Below, in pieces: positions 12,525 through 22,772 of a stretch of DNA of 64,000 nucleotides. Within the stretch, counting starts at the first letter, position 1; each line of letters opens with the position of its first letter. The DNA comes from Omphiscola glabra (taxonomy: Eukaryota; Mollusca; Gastropoda; Lymnaeidae), in NCBI GenBank assembly GCA_964017045.1, contig OZ024794.1, positions 53,536,608-53,600,607 of the forward strand, given 5' to 3'. The notes under the pieces were generated by a model. It saw nothing but the letters and a program-made list of their open reading frames with translations. It had not been told where the DNA came from and made no database searches. The position numbers were made by a program, and so were the translations under genes.

Positions 12525-12580
12525 CAGCAGTGGAAGCCCTGGGCCGTTGCCCAGTGGGCCCATGCCTTAAGACGACCCTG
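12525..12580 (-). mobile_element. Fragment of a CAGGGCCG-type transposon
   Basis: In reverse complement it begins CAGGGTCGTCTTAAGGCATG and continues GGGCCCACTGGGC. This resembles the starts of the elements at 42384 and 56434. Only one end is visible. Confidence 0.35.
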
Positions 12581-12987
12581 ATGTCATTCACCTACGAATA
12601 GCTTCAGTTCATCTCTCTGTTTACTTTTGTTCATGTCGAGTTCAATTAATTTTTCAATTGAGATCGTTGGCAGCACTCTGCGCAGTATATAGAGAATAAG
12701 AGTGTCATTTTTCAAAAATCAATATGTTTATCGGGTATATTTTTGCTAAATAGTTTATCGATCACGTATGCTTCTTAAATACTTCTTTATCAATACAATA
12801 CTTTGTTTTGTTTCGAGCAGATTTGCAATAATGTATTGCACACGTACCGAATTTATTGCGGTAACTTTTTCCGCAAGGGATAATCTTGTAGAGCATAGCA
12901 CGTTAATATTAGTAATGTCGATAGCGTTAACGAGAGATATATATCACTGTAATTGCCGGGGCCTGCCATCTGTTAGTGTCATTACGT
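12581..12987. other. Unique sequence, nothing recognised
   Basis: A + strand open frame at 12768-13001 has no recognisable features. Confidence 0.4.
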
Positions 12988-13165
12988 TAGCCCATGGCTA
13001 AGTATGGCCCCGGTAGAGAGGCAACAGGTCAGTGGGCGTTCAATAGACGCACGCAATGCCCATTGTAGGGCGTCATGCATGGAGGGAAAGCCCTGAATTT
13101 GGAGCTGACGAAAAAAACGGAAGTGGGAATCGAAAAATTAGAAAGAGGTGGGGGTGGACGTAGAT
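12988..13165 (+). repeat. Duplicated segment, copy A
   Basis: Matches 13449-13605 in the same orientation. Shared landmarks: GGCAACAG, ACGCACGCAATGC.CATTG, TAGGGCGTCA, AAAAAACGGAAGTG and AGGTGGGGGTGGA. The copies are about 460 bp apart and moderately diverged. Confidence 0.7.
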
Positions 13166-13448
13166 GTGTTGGCGGGTGGGCGTAGAGTGTTGGCGGACTG
13201 GAGCGTAGCTACACACGATGATGAAATTAAAGGACATAACTAGTAAATTGATGTAAGGTTCATACATTATATTGTCTGATACATTATTATACTACAAATT
13301 TTGTAACTTAAAAATCTTGTTCTATTCCTATATATATGGAAGAGTGAATAATATTTTTGTAGCCGCTAAAAGGACAAGATCAGAGAGTCAAAGAATGATC
13401 TTAAGCTCTGAACTTCTGTCTTTATTTTACGTATAAATTGTCATATTC

Positions 13449-13605
13449 GAAAGAGGTTAAGTATACCCCAGTAGACAGGCAACAGTTCGGCGGGCACTCA
13501 AAAACGCACGCAATGCACATTGTAGGGCGTCACGATAGGAGAGCTCTAAATTACGGAAAAAACGGAAGTGTGTGTCGAAAATTAGAAATAGGTGGGGGTG
13601 GAGGC
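13449..13605 (+). repeat. Duplicated segment, copy B
   Basis: Partner of 12988-13165. It is either a local duplication or two insertions of one short element. No TIRs or tail were seen. Confidence 0.7.
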
Positions 13606-13796
13606 ATCCTTGTCTATTTTGCTTCACAAAAGATCAACGTCTCGATCTTAAAATAATGTAGGTTTGGGTGAGAATGCTCCATTCGTGAATGTTTCTTCTG
13701 TAAGCATTTTCAAATATGACTTCAAAGGCTGTGTGCATCACTTGCTCTGTTTTGTTGTAGAAATGTGTATGTGGTATCAAGTGTTTTATATCTTCA

Positions 13797-14165
13797 TCAT
13801 CATCATCATCATCATCAGGTCCCGTAGTCCTTCGACCGTTGGGGCGCCACAGATGACATGTACACTATTCTTCTCCATTCCTCTCGGTGGTCTGCCCTAC
13901 GCATAGCATCGCCTAGTTGTAATCCAGTCCATTCTTTGATATTATCTTCCCATCTTTTTCTTTGTCTTCCTCTTCTTCTCCCTCCTCTAGTAGTGCCCTG
14001 CAAGATCTCTTTGGCGAGCCCTTGTTTTCTGGTCAAGTGGCCATACCACTCAAGTTTGCGCTTTTTAACAGACGTCAGGAGGTCATCGTATTGCCCAATT
14101 GCCTGACGTATCCTTTCTTTTATTTGCTCATTGGTGATGTGGTCTCTACAGCACAACTATAAATG
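13797..14165 (-). mobile_element. LINE fragment: C-terminal end of a reverse transcriptase protein
   Basis: The minus strand encodes about 113 residues (13815-14156) ending at a stop, then a (GAT)n tail. It has the C-terminal signature of metazoan non-LTR retrotransposon polyproteins: KRKLEWYGHLTRK, then a basic GRRRGRQRKRWEDNIKEW block, then REEWRRIV. The reverse transcriptase core is absent (5' truncation). Two shorter copies of this 3' end lie at 33946-34216 and 45411-45549, all in the same orientation. The clade cannot be fixed from this part. Confidence 0.85.
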
Positions 14166-14374
14166 GATATTGATAGAAGGGCAAGTTGTTTTTCTTTGGA
14201 AAAGATAATGCAATGCAGACCACCTTAAGCCAACGTTTTCAGAAACACAGAAGAAGATATTTGCACCTGCGATATATTTTTTAAAAGAATCTCAATTAGC
14301 AGAGTTATCGGGAAGTTTATTTCGTGAAATCAGTGGCGTCATATTTCCTTCATCTCCCCGGGGAAAAACTGATT

Positions 14375-14547
14375 ATTGGGGGTTGGGGGTTTGGGAGATG
14401 GGGCCTGAAAATTTGAAAAAAAAAGTGTTGTCATCGGCAAACAGTCTATGTGTCAAGTTTCAGCTCGATAGGTTGAAGGAAAATTGGTCAATTAGCCACC
14501 GAGGCCACATACACACGAAAAAAAGCGAAATTAATATAAAGGATTTA
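14375..14547 (+). mobile_element. Interspersed repeat 'Y', copy 1 (unclassified)
   Basis: Collinear with 27296-27461. Shared blocks: a G-rich start, GTTGTCATCGGCAAA, AAGTTTCAG.TCGA, GTCAAT.AGCC, AAAAGCGAA.TTAATATAAA and GGATTT. Class unknown; no TIR or tail. Confidence 0.7.
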
Positions 14548-16320
14548 AAAATGTATCTTTATATTAACTGAGAAATTAAAATGTAGTTATATAAATGAAA
14601 AAGTGTGAACCTACTTTGGGGCTAAGATCTTCAATACAAACTATTTCAACGTAAAATGACATGGCAAACCCCCAAGAATCTATAGGCGAAGCCCTCAGCC
14701 GAACATGTGAGGACGCTTTTTACAAAGTTCATTATATCCTCTAAGCAATGTGGTTCTTATTGTGAATTAGATTTTTTTTTAAAAACCTGATTTAGATATT
14801 GATAAACCGTGCCTGATTTCTTTTAATTGAAGCACACACATGGATGGACCTGATATTTCAAGGATATGAAAGGGATGACCTCTGTGTGTTGCAACATACG
14901 GTAGATGCGTCATATGGGATATTTTAAATTTGGTGTTTACAGACTACTTTCCTTTGGGAAAATTGCTTCTCTTTCCCCATGAATCATTACTATTGTAATC
15001 CATATTACTATTTCCATCGTCTCCCTGAACTCGCGCCAAGAAGTTTGTATTGAAACTTGACAATGAGAAGAATGGAAAAGATACAATGAACAACATAGGC
15101 AATTTCCTAATGCTGCAAACAAACGAAATATTCTCTCAAGTCAACTTATAAGGTCACTGAATTTACTTTTTAGCTTTACCACCGAGTAAGTTTCAGACCG
15201 AACTTAATGTCTTTATTTGATTGCATTGAATTAAACTTTAAATATCTATATAGCAAATCCACGGCAAGTCAATTCCTTTTTTTTTTATCCCCTTGCTGGT
15301 TTACCTCTTAGGAAGTATAATTTCCAATGGTAGCATTTCTATGTCACCCTTTCATGCGGGGGGGGGGGGGGGGGAGGCATTGGAGGTAACTCTAAAAGCT
15401 AGATCCCAAGGCTTCTTTACCAGTCACCTGGGGAGAATTCATTCGTCTTACAGTTTCATTATTGCCGCTAGAGCTTGTTCCAGGTTTTTGTTGGCAGTTC
15501 ATCATGTGGAAGTACCCCAAGTTTATAGTTATTGCCCATTGGAGCACAAAGTGATTTGAATAAAACAGCAGCAAACAAAAAAAAAACCCGGTCCCTGGCC
15601 AATAGATGGTGAAACACGAACTAGACTGTCCAGATCCATTACCTCGACATAGCCCCCCACATCACTCAACACGCAATTCTTAGACGGGATGCTAAGTGTA
15701 TTTCAGGCCGTCGAGACCAATATTTAGGGTTGAAAACGGCTCGGGTTTTGCTTCGTCTGAATTACTGGTGCTTCTTTTCTTTCAGCTAAACAATTCACCC
15801 CCACCCCCCAAATATAAATAAATAATAATTCTACTTTTATGAAGTGTCATTAGGAGATAACATTGACTCCGATCATTTACAAATCAATTGTCTTTATATC
15901 TGTTTCAACTGCTGTCAAAGGAACTACGAAAGTTCTGAACTAAGTTCCTAGCTCACTATGAAAGGCTGCATTAAATTATTTCTTTGGATATCTAATGAAT
16001 ACAACTTTAGAACATAACGCTGAAAACCTCGGGCGTTTCTCAGGGCAGCTAGGAATTACATCATAAATAATTGTAAAAAAACTATACGTCTGAAGTATTA
16101 GATGGAAAAATAATCAATGGAAAATTAAACACTAAATTCCTAACAAGAAGTTAAAAAAAAAAAAATTAAGTTAAAAAAAGCAAAATAGCGAATGAATCAT
16201 ACAGTCACTGCTGGCAAAACTAAAATAAATTTTTGTGATGAAAATGCAAATTTTGTCTTAGAATATCTCCAGTTATAAACGACGCTCAAAGGCGAGTAAA
16301 ACAGAAAGAAGTATACTCAC
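14548..16320. other. Unique DNA downstream of the receptor exons
   Basis: Lies 3' of the receptor gene on the minus strand, so it may be intron, but no further receptor exon could be identified. It includes a 17-bp G run (15358-15374). A 50-codon minus-strand ATG frame (14944-15096) follows a TTTGTTTGCAG acceptor-like sequence; it is described among the findings and is too weak to call a gene. Confidence 0.35.
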
Positions 16321-16512
16321 TGGATGACATTGAGTATTGAAGAAACACTGGGCAGCTGATGTAGGCAGTGGATGCCGCCTTTGTGTCATCCCAGCAGCCG
16401 TATCCATCCCACGTCCGTGGACACGTGCCGTTCTCCTGGGGTGGGGAGCTCATGTGCCTTTCACAGCACTGGGTTGCGTCTTCGCAGCATTTCTTCCAGC
16501 GAACACACATGT
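16321..16512 (-). CDS. Family B GPCR exon 2: hormone receptor domain
   Basis: This exon encodes most of an extracellular hormone-receptor (HRM) domain of a secretin-type G protein-coupled receptor, the part that binds peptide hormone outside the cell. The acceptor is TTTTTTCCCCAG and the donor GTGAGTA. The 192 bp are 2 nt + 63 codons + 1 nt, phase 1 at both ends. Joined to exon 1 it covers residues 111-173: W-x-x-CC (115-119), a second CC (125-126), an NGT glycosylation sequon (137-139), then the diagnostic CPRTWDGYGCW run (140-150) and SCP (162-164). That run resembles the calcitonin/CGRP-receptor group, but the subfamily is not assigned. The domain's last cysteine and G-x-W would be in the next exon, not found. 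Confident in the domain, less so in the receptor type. Confidence 0.82.
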
Positions 16513-16760
16513 CTGGGGAAAAAATAATGTGTTTGCTTGAGATTGAAGACTATGACGACATTAAGATCTCACTCAAGCAAGAAGCGATAATGAGACAAAA
16601 TGTGATGACTGACTATTCACCAAAACTGTTAGTACATGGGGACCCCGCCATAACGCGACCACCAGCTACGTGAATTTGGATAAGACGATGTCGTGTCATT
16701 GCCCCCCGAATTTTCGTACATTCTCTCACATATGAAAAAATTTTTGTTTTAAAAAAACGA

Positions 16761-17093
16761 AGTGGCTATTCGTACCCGGGTACCAGAAGTGAGAGGTTGG
16801 GATTAAAAAACTATTTAAAATATTATTGTTGGTTTTGTAAGAAAAATGAGGTATCAAATGAAAGATAATTGAATGGACTATATGTTTGTAAACTTACTTC
16901 TTCAGTTTAACTAAAATCAACTACCACAAATGACATCCGAATAGCATTAGTCAAAATGGACTCGGACACGAAGCGCCGCCAATCGCACCCGGGTCCTAAT
17001 AGACTCACTATGTCTTAAAAACCAGACAAAAATATTTTATATAGTTTTTTAATCCCGACCTCTCAGTTTTGGTACCCGGGTACGAATAGTCAC
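16761..17093. mobile_element. MITE with about 63-bp TIRs inside the receptor intron
   Basis: The left arm GTGGCTATTCGTACCCGGGT (from 16762) and the right arm ending at about 17093 are reverse complements over some 63 bp with few mismatches. They share TACCCGGGTACC, GAGAGGT.GGGATTAAAAAA and TAAAATATT. No open frame lies between the arms. A partial extra copy of the inner arm (TTTTTTAATCCCAACCTC) follows the right end. It sits wholly between receptor exons 1 and 2. Target duplication and superfamily are unclear. Confidence 0.75.
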
Positions 17094-17287
17094 AGCCTTT
17101 TTTAATCCCAACCTCGTATTGTAACGTTCTAACTTAAGAAAATTAAAAAAGAAACTGAGATCTGTTTTTTTTTTAAAAATACATGAAGGCAGTTTAAATG
17201 AAACAATAATGAATTCCAGTACATCCTTAATTAATCCCGAATGCTGTCATTACATTCTTAATTCCCCCTAACCGACTTTTTTTTTAC

Positions 17288-17615
17288 CTGGGCTGGTTGT
17301 CTTGCAGACTCGATCTGCTAGTGTTGAGTTGCCGGCATCTGGTATTAAGATTGTCCACTGTGGGTAGACCGTTTGATTGTTCAGCACCACCAAATAGGGT
17401 AGCGATGGGTGGAAGTGGACGTCACGCGACTGGGTGATATAAAAGTAGCATCTTGAACAGGCGTGGAACTTGAATTCCTCCGGAACAAAGTTCCCAAATT
17501 TACTTCTACATTTCACAGTTTCCGCACTGATTACAGCGATCTGGAATAAAAGCAGGAATGTACACGTAGACAACACAGCCATTTCAGTTTTACTCATATT
17601 AAGAACATACATCAT
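17288..17615 (-). CDS. Family B GPCR exon 1: signal peptide and N-terminal ectodomain
   Basis: First coding exon of the receptor continued at 16321-16512. The first in-frame ATG gives 109 codons plus 1 nt. Methionines at residues 7 and 12 are alternative starts; M12 begins a typical signal peptide with hydrophobic core FLLLFQIAVIS and likely cleavage after A31. The ectodomain has Cys36 and three further cysteines, including two in HACSRC, and sequons NQT and NST. The exon ends CCCAG before GTAAAA, phase 1, so the split codon reads GAC with exon 2. A pyrimidine-rich AG lies inside the signal-peptide coding part (near 17540), but using it in phase 1 meets a stop, which supports a 5' exon. The N-terminal segment before the HRM domain is long and its role unknown. 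Confidence 0.72.
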
Positions 17616-19098
17616 TATATATAATTTAGCAATTGATTAGTATCAGGTCGAGTGCAGCTTCGTCATTAGATACACAACAAAACTAATTTATGTATAAATC
17701 TGACAGAAGTAGAAGGGAAAAAAGTCAATATTAACTTTGAAAGTGTACCACAAATAAAAAAAAATATTCTTTTTTTTTTAATTGCTTTCAGTAAAATGGT
17801 TAATTAAATTGAGATTGGATTGAGATGCACTATTTAAAAGTGAAATTCAGTTTGACTTCCAAAAAAAAAAACAAGAAGAGAACGAAGAGTGAAAAAAGAG
17901 TGAAGTTAAACATTATGTTTGTTCTCTTGAAATGTACAGTTAACTAAGCCAGTAGCTTGGAATGTGAAAGGAAACATCAAAAATGACCATGTTGTCAGTT
18001 TATGTCAGGATCTCAGTTTACAAGTTAGTCCTAAAAACATTTGTACCTCTGCCTTTTAACAACTGGCGTGGTTACGGAGCGATCGTGACGAGGTTTTTAA
18101 AAATCAATGTTCTCGATCATCAATAGTGCTTTGGCACTTGGTGGTGGCCGTGGCCGTTCTACAGTCATTACCCCGGGTACATTAATTTTTTCTTTCTCGG
18201 CGCTATCCCCTGGGAGTATTCACAACGACCAAACCGAGGTTCCGCAAGTAAATTTTCACTTGGTTAATTTCACCCAGTCTATTTTCACACATGCTCTAAA
18301 GGATTACTGGGCATAGATATCAAGACCTTGAGGACTCGTACCAATTTGCAATGAGAAAATTCAGAGTATGGAATCATTGACGAGACTCCCAATCACACAA
18401 CTCTGATGACGTTTCACCTTTGCGGACATAATGGTATAACTCGCAATTATCTCTGTTAATTAGTTTTAAAGCTAAATTTATTTTCAAGGTTTCCAATGCT
18501 AAAAGATTACTTACTTTTATTTAAGAAACGAATTTTGCATTTAGACTGGGAAACTTTGAAATTAAGTGGGGATATCTTAAGATTTATTTTTAAAAAAAAA
18601 TCTTTTTCGCATATTATAGAAGGGGAAATTTTGAAAGTAAGTGGGGATATTTTAAGACGTATCTAGCTGTATGGCAGAGGTCTTTTAAAATAAAATCAAT
18701 GCGTAGCTATAGCGTTAGGTTATTGTGTAAACTTCGAGTATGGAATATAATTAGATCATATTTGGTTGTTCTTATGAAACCTATTTGGTGTCTATGTGGT
18801 GTAAGTATTCTGGTGTAATCTGAGTCTTCCATTTGTAATTGGGTTTCATTTTAAATTGAATGTCATGACCAGGAGTTGAGATCTGGTATTTTTGGGGGTG
18901 GGGGGATAGAAGGAACGAAACCAAGATTCCATCCGGCCAAAATAAATATGCATTTATTACATAAGCACAAAAATTCTCACGCATATTAGCAGGACTTAGG
19001 AAACCAGGTTCTAACATTTCGAGGATCACGCTTGAAAATATCTTGTAAATTAGAATTGATGACGTCTTGTATAAATTTTATTATTCGATTGAAGAGAA
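17616..19098. other. Unique DNA 5' of the receptor exon
   Basis: Would contain the receptor promoter or 5' intron. A TATATATAAT-like string lies immediately before the ATG, too close to be a normal TATA box. Nothing else recognised. Confidence 0.35.
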
Positions 19099-19213
19099 CA
19101 CCATCATGACTGCCCTGGCAATGGTAGTACCATCATGACTCCACTGGCAATGGTAGTACCATCATGACTCCACTGGCAATGGTAGTACCATCATGACTCC
19201 ACTGGCAATGATA
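19099..19213. repeat. 29-bp minisatellite, 4 copies
   Basis: Units ACCATCATGACTCCACTGGC + AATGGTAGT; the first is slightly diverged. Confidence 0.9.
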
Positions 19214-19230
19214 GCGAGTTGATGTTACGT

Positions 19231-20145
19231 CTACACAGTCTTATTCGGAGTCAGTATCCAGAATTCGATGCTTTATCTACATTCTCATTCGGAGACATTA
19301 TCCCAGAGTTGATGTTATATCTACATTCTTATTCGGAGACATTATCCCAGAATTGATGTTATATCTACATTCTTATTCGAAGTCAGTATCTGGTAGTTCA
19401 TTATACATCTACATTCTTATTCGAAGTCAGTATCTCGTAGTTCATTATACATCTACATTCTTATTCGAAGTCAGTATCTCGTAGTTCATTATACATCTAC
19501 ATTCTTATTCGAAGTCAGTATCTCGTAGTTCATTATACATCTACATTCTTATTCGAAGTCAGTATCTGGTAGTTCATTATACATCTACATTCTTATTCGA
19601 AGTCAGTATCTGGTAGTTCATTATACATCTACATTCTTATTCGAAGTCAGTATCTGGTAGTTCATTATACATCTACATTCTTATTCGAAGTCAGTATCTG
19701 GTAGTTCATTATACATCTACATTCTTATTCGAAGTCAGTATCTGGTAGTTCATTATACATCTACATTCTTATTCGAAGTCAGTATCTGGTAGTTCATTAT
19801 ACATCTACATTCTTATTCGAAGTCAGTATCTGGTAGTTCATTATACATCTACATTCTTATTCGAAGTCAGTATCTGGTAGTTCATTATACATCTACATTC
19901 TTATTCGAAGTCAGTATCTGGTAGTTCATTATACATCTACATTCTTATTCGAAGTCAGTATCTGGTAGTTCATTATACATCTACATTCTTATTCGGAGTC
20001 AGTATCTGGTAGTTCATTATACATCTACATTCTTATTCGAAGTCAGTATCTGGTAGTTCATTATACATCTACATTCTTATTCGAAGTCAGTATCTCTGAA
20101 TTCATTATATATATATACAATCTTATTCAGAGTCAATATACCGGA
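19231..20145. repeat. 44-bp minisatellite, about 21 copies
   Basis: The unit begins TCTACATTCTTATTCGAAGT and ends TAGTTCATTATACA. The core (about 19383-20090) is nearly identical from unit to unit, while both edges are diverged, the usual pattern of internal homogenisation. Subtypes differ at TCTGG/TCTCG: three TCTCG units are clustered near the left. Confidence 0.95.
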
Positions 20146-20405
20146 GTTTATAAAGGAATCTTAAAATCATTCTTACTTTAGCCAGTTATGTATAAAAATG
20201 TCATTTAATATTATTGGGTTGGCCATTTCGTTAAAAATTTTCTTCATCTTACACAAGGATGACCCACAATGTCTGTTCAAAGAATTAATCATTGTATAAT
20301 TTAATATATGAAATCATTCCCTACCTTTTAAAAACCGATTGGCGATAAGTTTGTTTTTTGTTGTTGTTTTTTTCGCTTGGCTTTGGAAACAAGATCCATC
20401 TAGAT

Positions 20406-20596
20406 CAGTGGTTCTCAACATGTCCAATGCGAATATTTTATACAGTTCCTCATGTTGTGGTGACCCCCAACCATAAAATTATTTTCGTTGCTACTTCATA
20501 AATATGTGTTTTTCGATGGTCTTAAGCGACCCCTGTGTAAGGGTCACTCTACCCCCCTCCTAAAAGGGGTCGTGACAATGAGGATGAGAACCGCTG
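20406..20596 (-). mobile_element. SPIN-type hAT MITE, copy 1
   Basis: Ends CAGTGGTTCTCAAC / GAACCGCTG, with internal GTTGTGGTGACCCCCAACC, AAAATTATTTTCGTTGCTAC and GGGGTCGTGAC blocks typical of SPIN. Flanks atctagat / ttctagat form an imperfect 8-bp target duplication (7 of 8). No coding capacity. Confidence 0.9.
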
Positions 20597-21049
20597 TTCT
20601 AGATAACGGACTGCGTAAAGTAAGGGCAGAAAGAAATATTTGATATCCCATTTTTATATTGTCATCATAGATGGATGTCAAAAGTTACAAATAGTATTAT
20701 AGTAAATAGACGACAGATGACGCCAAACATTGTTTATAAGCACGTAGTGTTAAAACATGTGCGCAATAAGACACATCGGTCCAAACAGGACATGTAGGCA
20801 AAGTGGATTAATTTCATACACAATATTTTTTTGTAAGATTAAAAAAAAAAGTATTGAACCACTTAGAATCTTTTCAAATATAATGCAAATGGTAACTGAT
20901 GATATAACACAAATATATAATGTAAAGATTTTTCATGATTGTAATAAATTTGTATACGCAAATGACCTCGGTAAACAAAAAATTCAATAAGTTGACGTTA
21001 AATAAGAGATCTGATATTTTTACACAGCTGCAATTGTCTCTTAGCAAAA
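20597..21049. other. Unique sequence, nothing recognised
   Basis: A + strand frame at 20757-20990 has no recognisable features. Confidence 0.4.
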
Positions 21050-21266
21050 TGCTTGAGCTGATTTTACACAGCTATCAAAATGTTTGAGCTGATTCAACAC
21101 AGCTATCAAAATGTTTGAGCTGATTCAACACAGCTATCATAATGCTTGAGCTGATTCTACACAGCTATCAAAATGTTTGAGCTGATTCTACACAGCTATC
21201 AAAATGTTTGAGCTTATTCAACACAGCTATCATAATGTTTGAGCTGATTCTACACAGCTATCAAAA
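21050..21266. repeat. 31-bp minisatellite, 7 copies
   Basis: Unit TGTTTGAGCTGATTCTACAC + AGCTATCAAAA, with alternating TTCAACAC/TTCTACAC and ATCAAAA/ATCATAA variants. Confidence 0.95.
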
Positions 21267-21371
21267 TACTTGCTTTTAACAAGGTTTTAATGCATGTCTC
21301 AGAAATCGTTTCAAAGTTTCATTATGATTTTGACACTTTTCTAGCTTTTTTTTCTTCTACATTTTTCATAA

Positions 21372-21455
21372 AAGTAATCGATCAAAGCACGCAATATGCT
21401 GTATTTGTATCATAAAAGTAATCGATGAAAAGACACAAGATGCTGTATTCATTTA
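21372..21455. repeat. About 49-bp tandem duplication, 2 copies
   Basis: CATAAAAGTAATCGAT followed by GCTGTATT occurs twice, with a few differences. Confidence 0.75.
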
Positions 21456-22440
21456 GTCTCTATCTCGGTCAGGGGAATTTTTTATTAAAAAAATCCGACT
21501 CCGATGTATTTGTGTATACATAATTATTTTGTTGTGTTGGGTCTGACACTTTCTGCAGACTGGCAGAAGGAAGCTATTAGTATTAGAAAGGTGTTCAAAC
21601 TTTATAATTTATATAATTTTATAAATTTAGTGACAAGGCTGGTCACATATACTTTTACATTACGCCAGAAATACCAGCTGCAATATAATGTTACAAAGAT
21701 CAACTTCTGGTCTTAGCACAGCTCGACGACCGATGTCATGACCAGTACTTTAACATACCGTAGAAGATTTTTAAAAATAATAAAAGCTCATATCCGAGGT
21801 TAATTTTTTTTCTCTATTATTAAGAATATAAATTAAATTAATAAGTATACCAGTGGCTAGATACCTTTTATGTATGTCCAATGCAATTATTGTCATAGAA
21901 GTTACAGCGGAAACATATCTTAAAGTATCAACTTACTTGATGATAACTAAGAAAAAAATGTGGATTATTCCTGATTGGCTCAACCTTACTCGACAGAAAG
22001 GGAGATAACGTCATTGATATTACGTCCAAGCTAATAAAATATGAATGTTGTTAATTTAACGCCGAACATGATCCCGGGGGGGGGGGGGGGGGCCTCAAAT
22101 ATTTCAAGATCCTTTTTTTATTGCAATTATTTGTCGAGCAAAAAAAAAACAGGTCGAGGTTGTACTAAAAAAAAAAAAACCAATTACATTTTTGTTTTTG
22201 AAACCAGTAATGCTGCGACCAAATGGAATCAGTTCAATGCCAGAAAACAAAATTGTGATTATAGACATTTGAATTAATTTTTACAGTGGGCGCGTTCTGT
22301 TGATTTTTACACACAGCTGTCTAGAATGAAGAATTTAAAAACTTTTTAAAAACTAATTCTGTTACGTGTTAAATATTTCGCTTCCCAATGTTTTAGCGAA
22401 ATGGTTTGGTTCAAGTGGATGCATTTTTTGATTCACTCAC
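21456..22440. other. Unique sequence with a G run
   Basis: Includes a 17-bp G run (22076-22092) and A runs. No gene seen other than the exon candidate that follows. Confidence 0.4.
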
Positions 22441-22543
22441 CTGGATGAGCCACAGCAAGGGTGCTAAACGATGTGACCAAAGAGTTTTCATTGCAAACGT
22501 GGGATGTGGTAGTGACACATACTGGGAGTCCTTCTGAGATATT
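22441..22543 (-). CDS. Candidate splice-flanked exon, possible 5' exon of the receptor
   Basis: On the minus strand a pyrimidine-rich acceptor (CTTTTTTTTTCAG) is followed by 103 bp and then the consensus donor GTGAGT. Reading from the first base gives 34 open codons containing CVTTTSHVC and ending HP, leaving 1 nt over (phase 1). This is the same donor phase and a similar P-G/D junction as the exon at 17288, so it could join the HRM exon as an alternative. One other frame is also open, so the reading frame is not certain. It may belong to another gene. No domain recognised. Confidence 0.4.
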
Positions 22544-22772
22544 CTGAAAAAAAAAGCGTTGCAAACACTATTAGACTTGAAGCACCTACAACCCTACAGT
22601 TTAAAAGGGACTATAATAGTTCACCTTTTAACTGTAGAATTCACCCCCACCCCCCACCCCCCACACACACACAAATACTTTTTTTCCCCCTCACTGTACC
22701 AACTTTCTTTCCTGCAAATTTTTATAAACAGAACTTTAGGATAATTATAACATAATGATTAAAATAGTGGAG

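Noticed and set aside
16337..16673. Plus-strand frames over the receptor exon
   Set aside because: Shadows of the minus-strand HRM exon, which has splice sites and domain residues.
19231..20145. CRISPR-like array
   Set aside because: Continuous 44-bp units without spacers; no cas genes.
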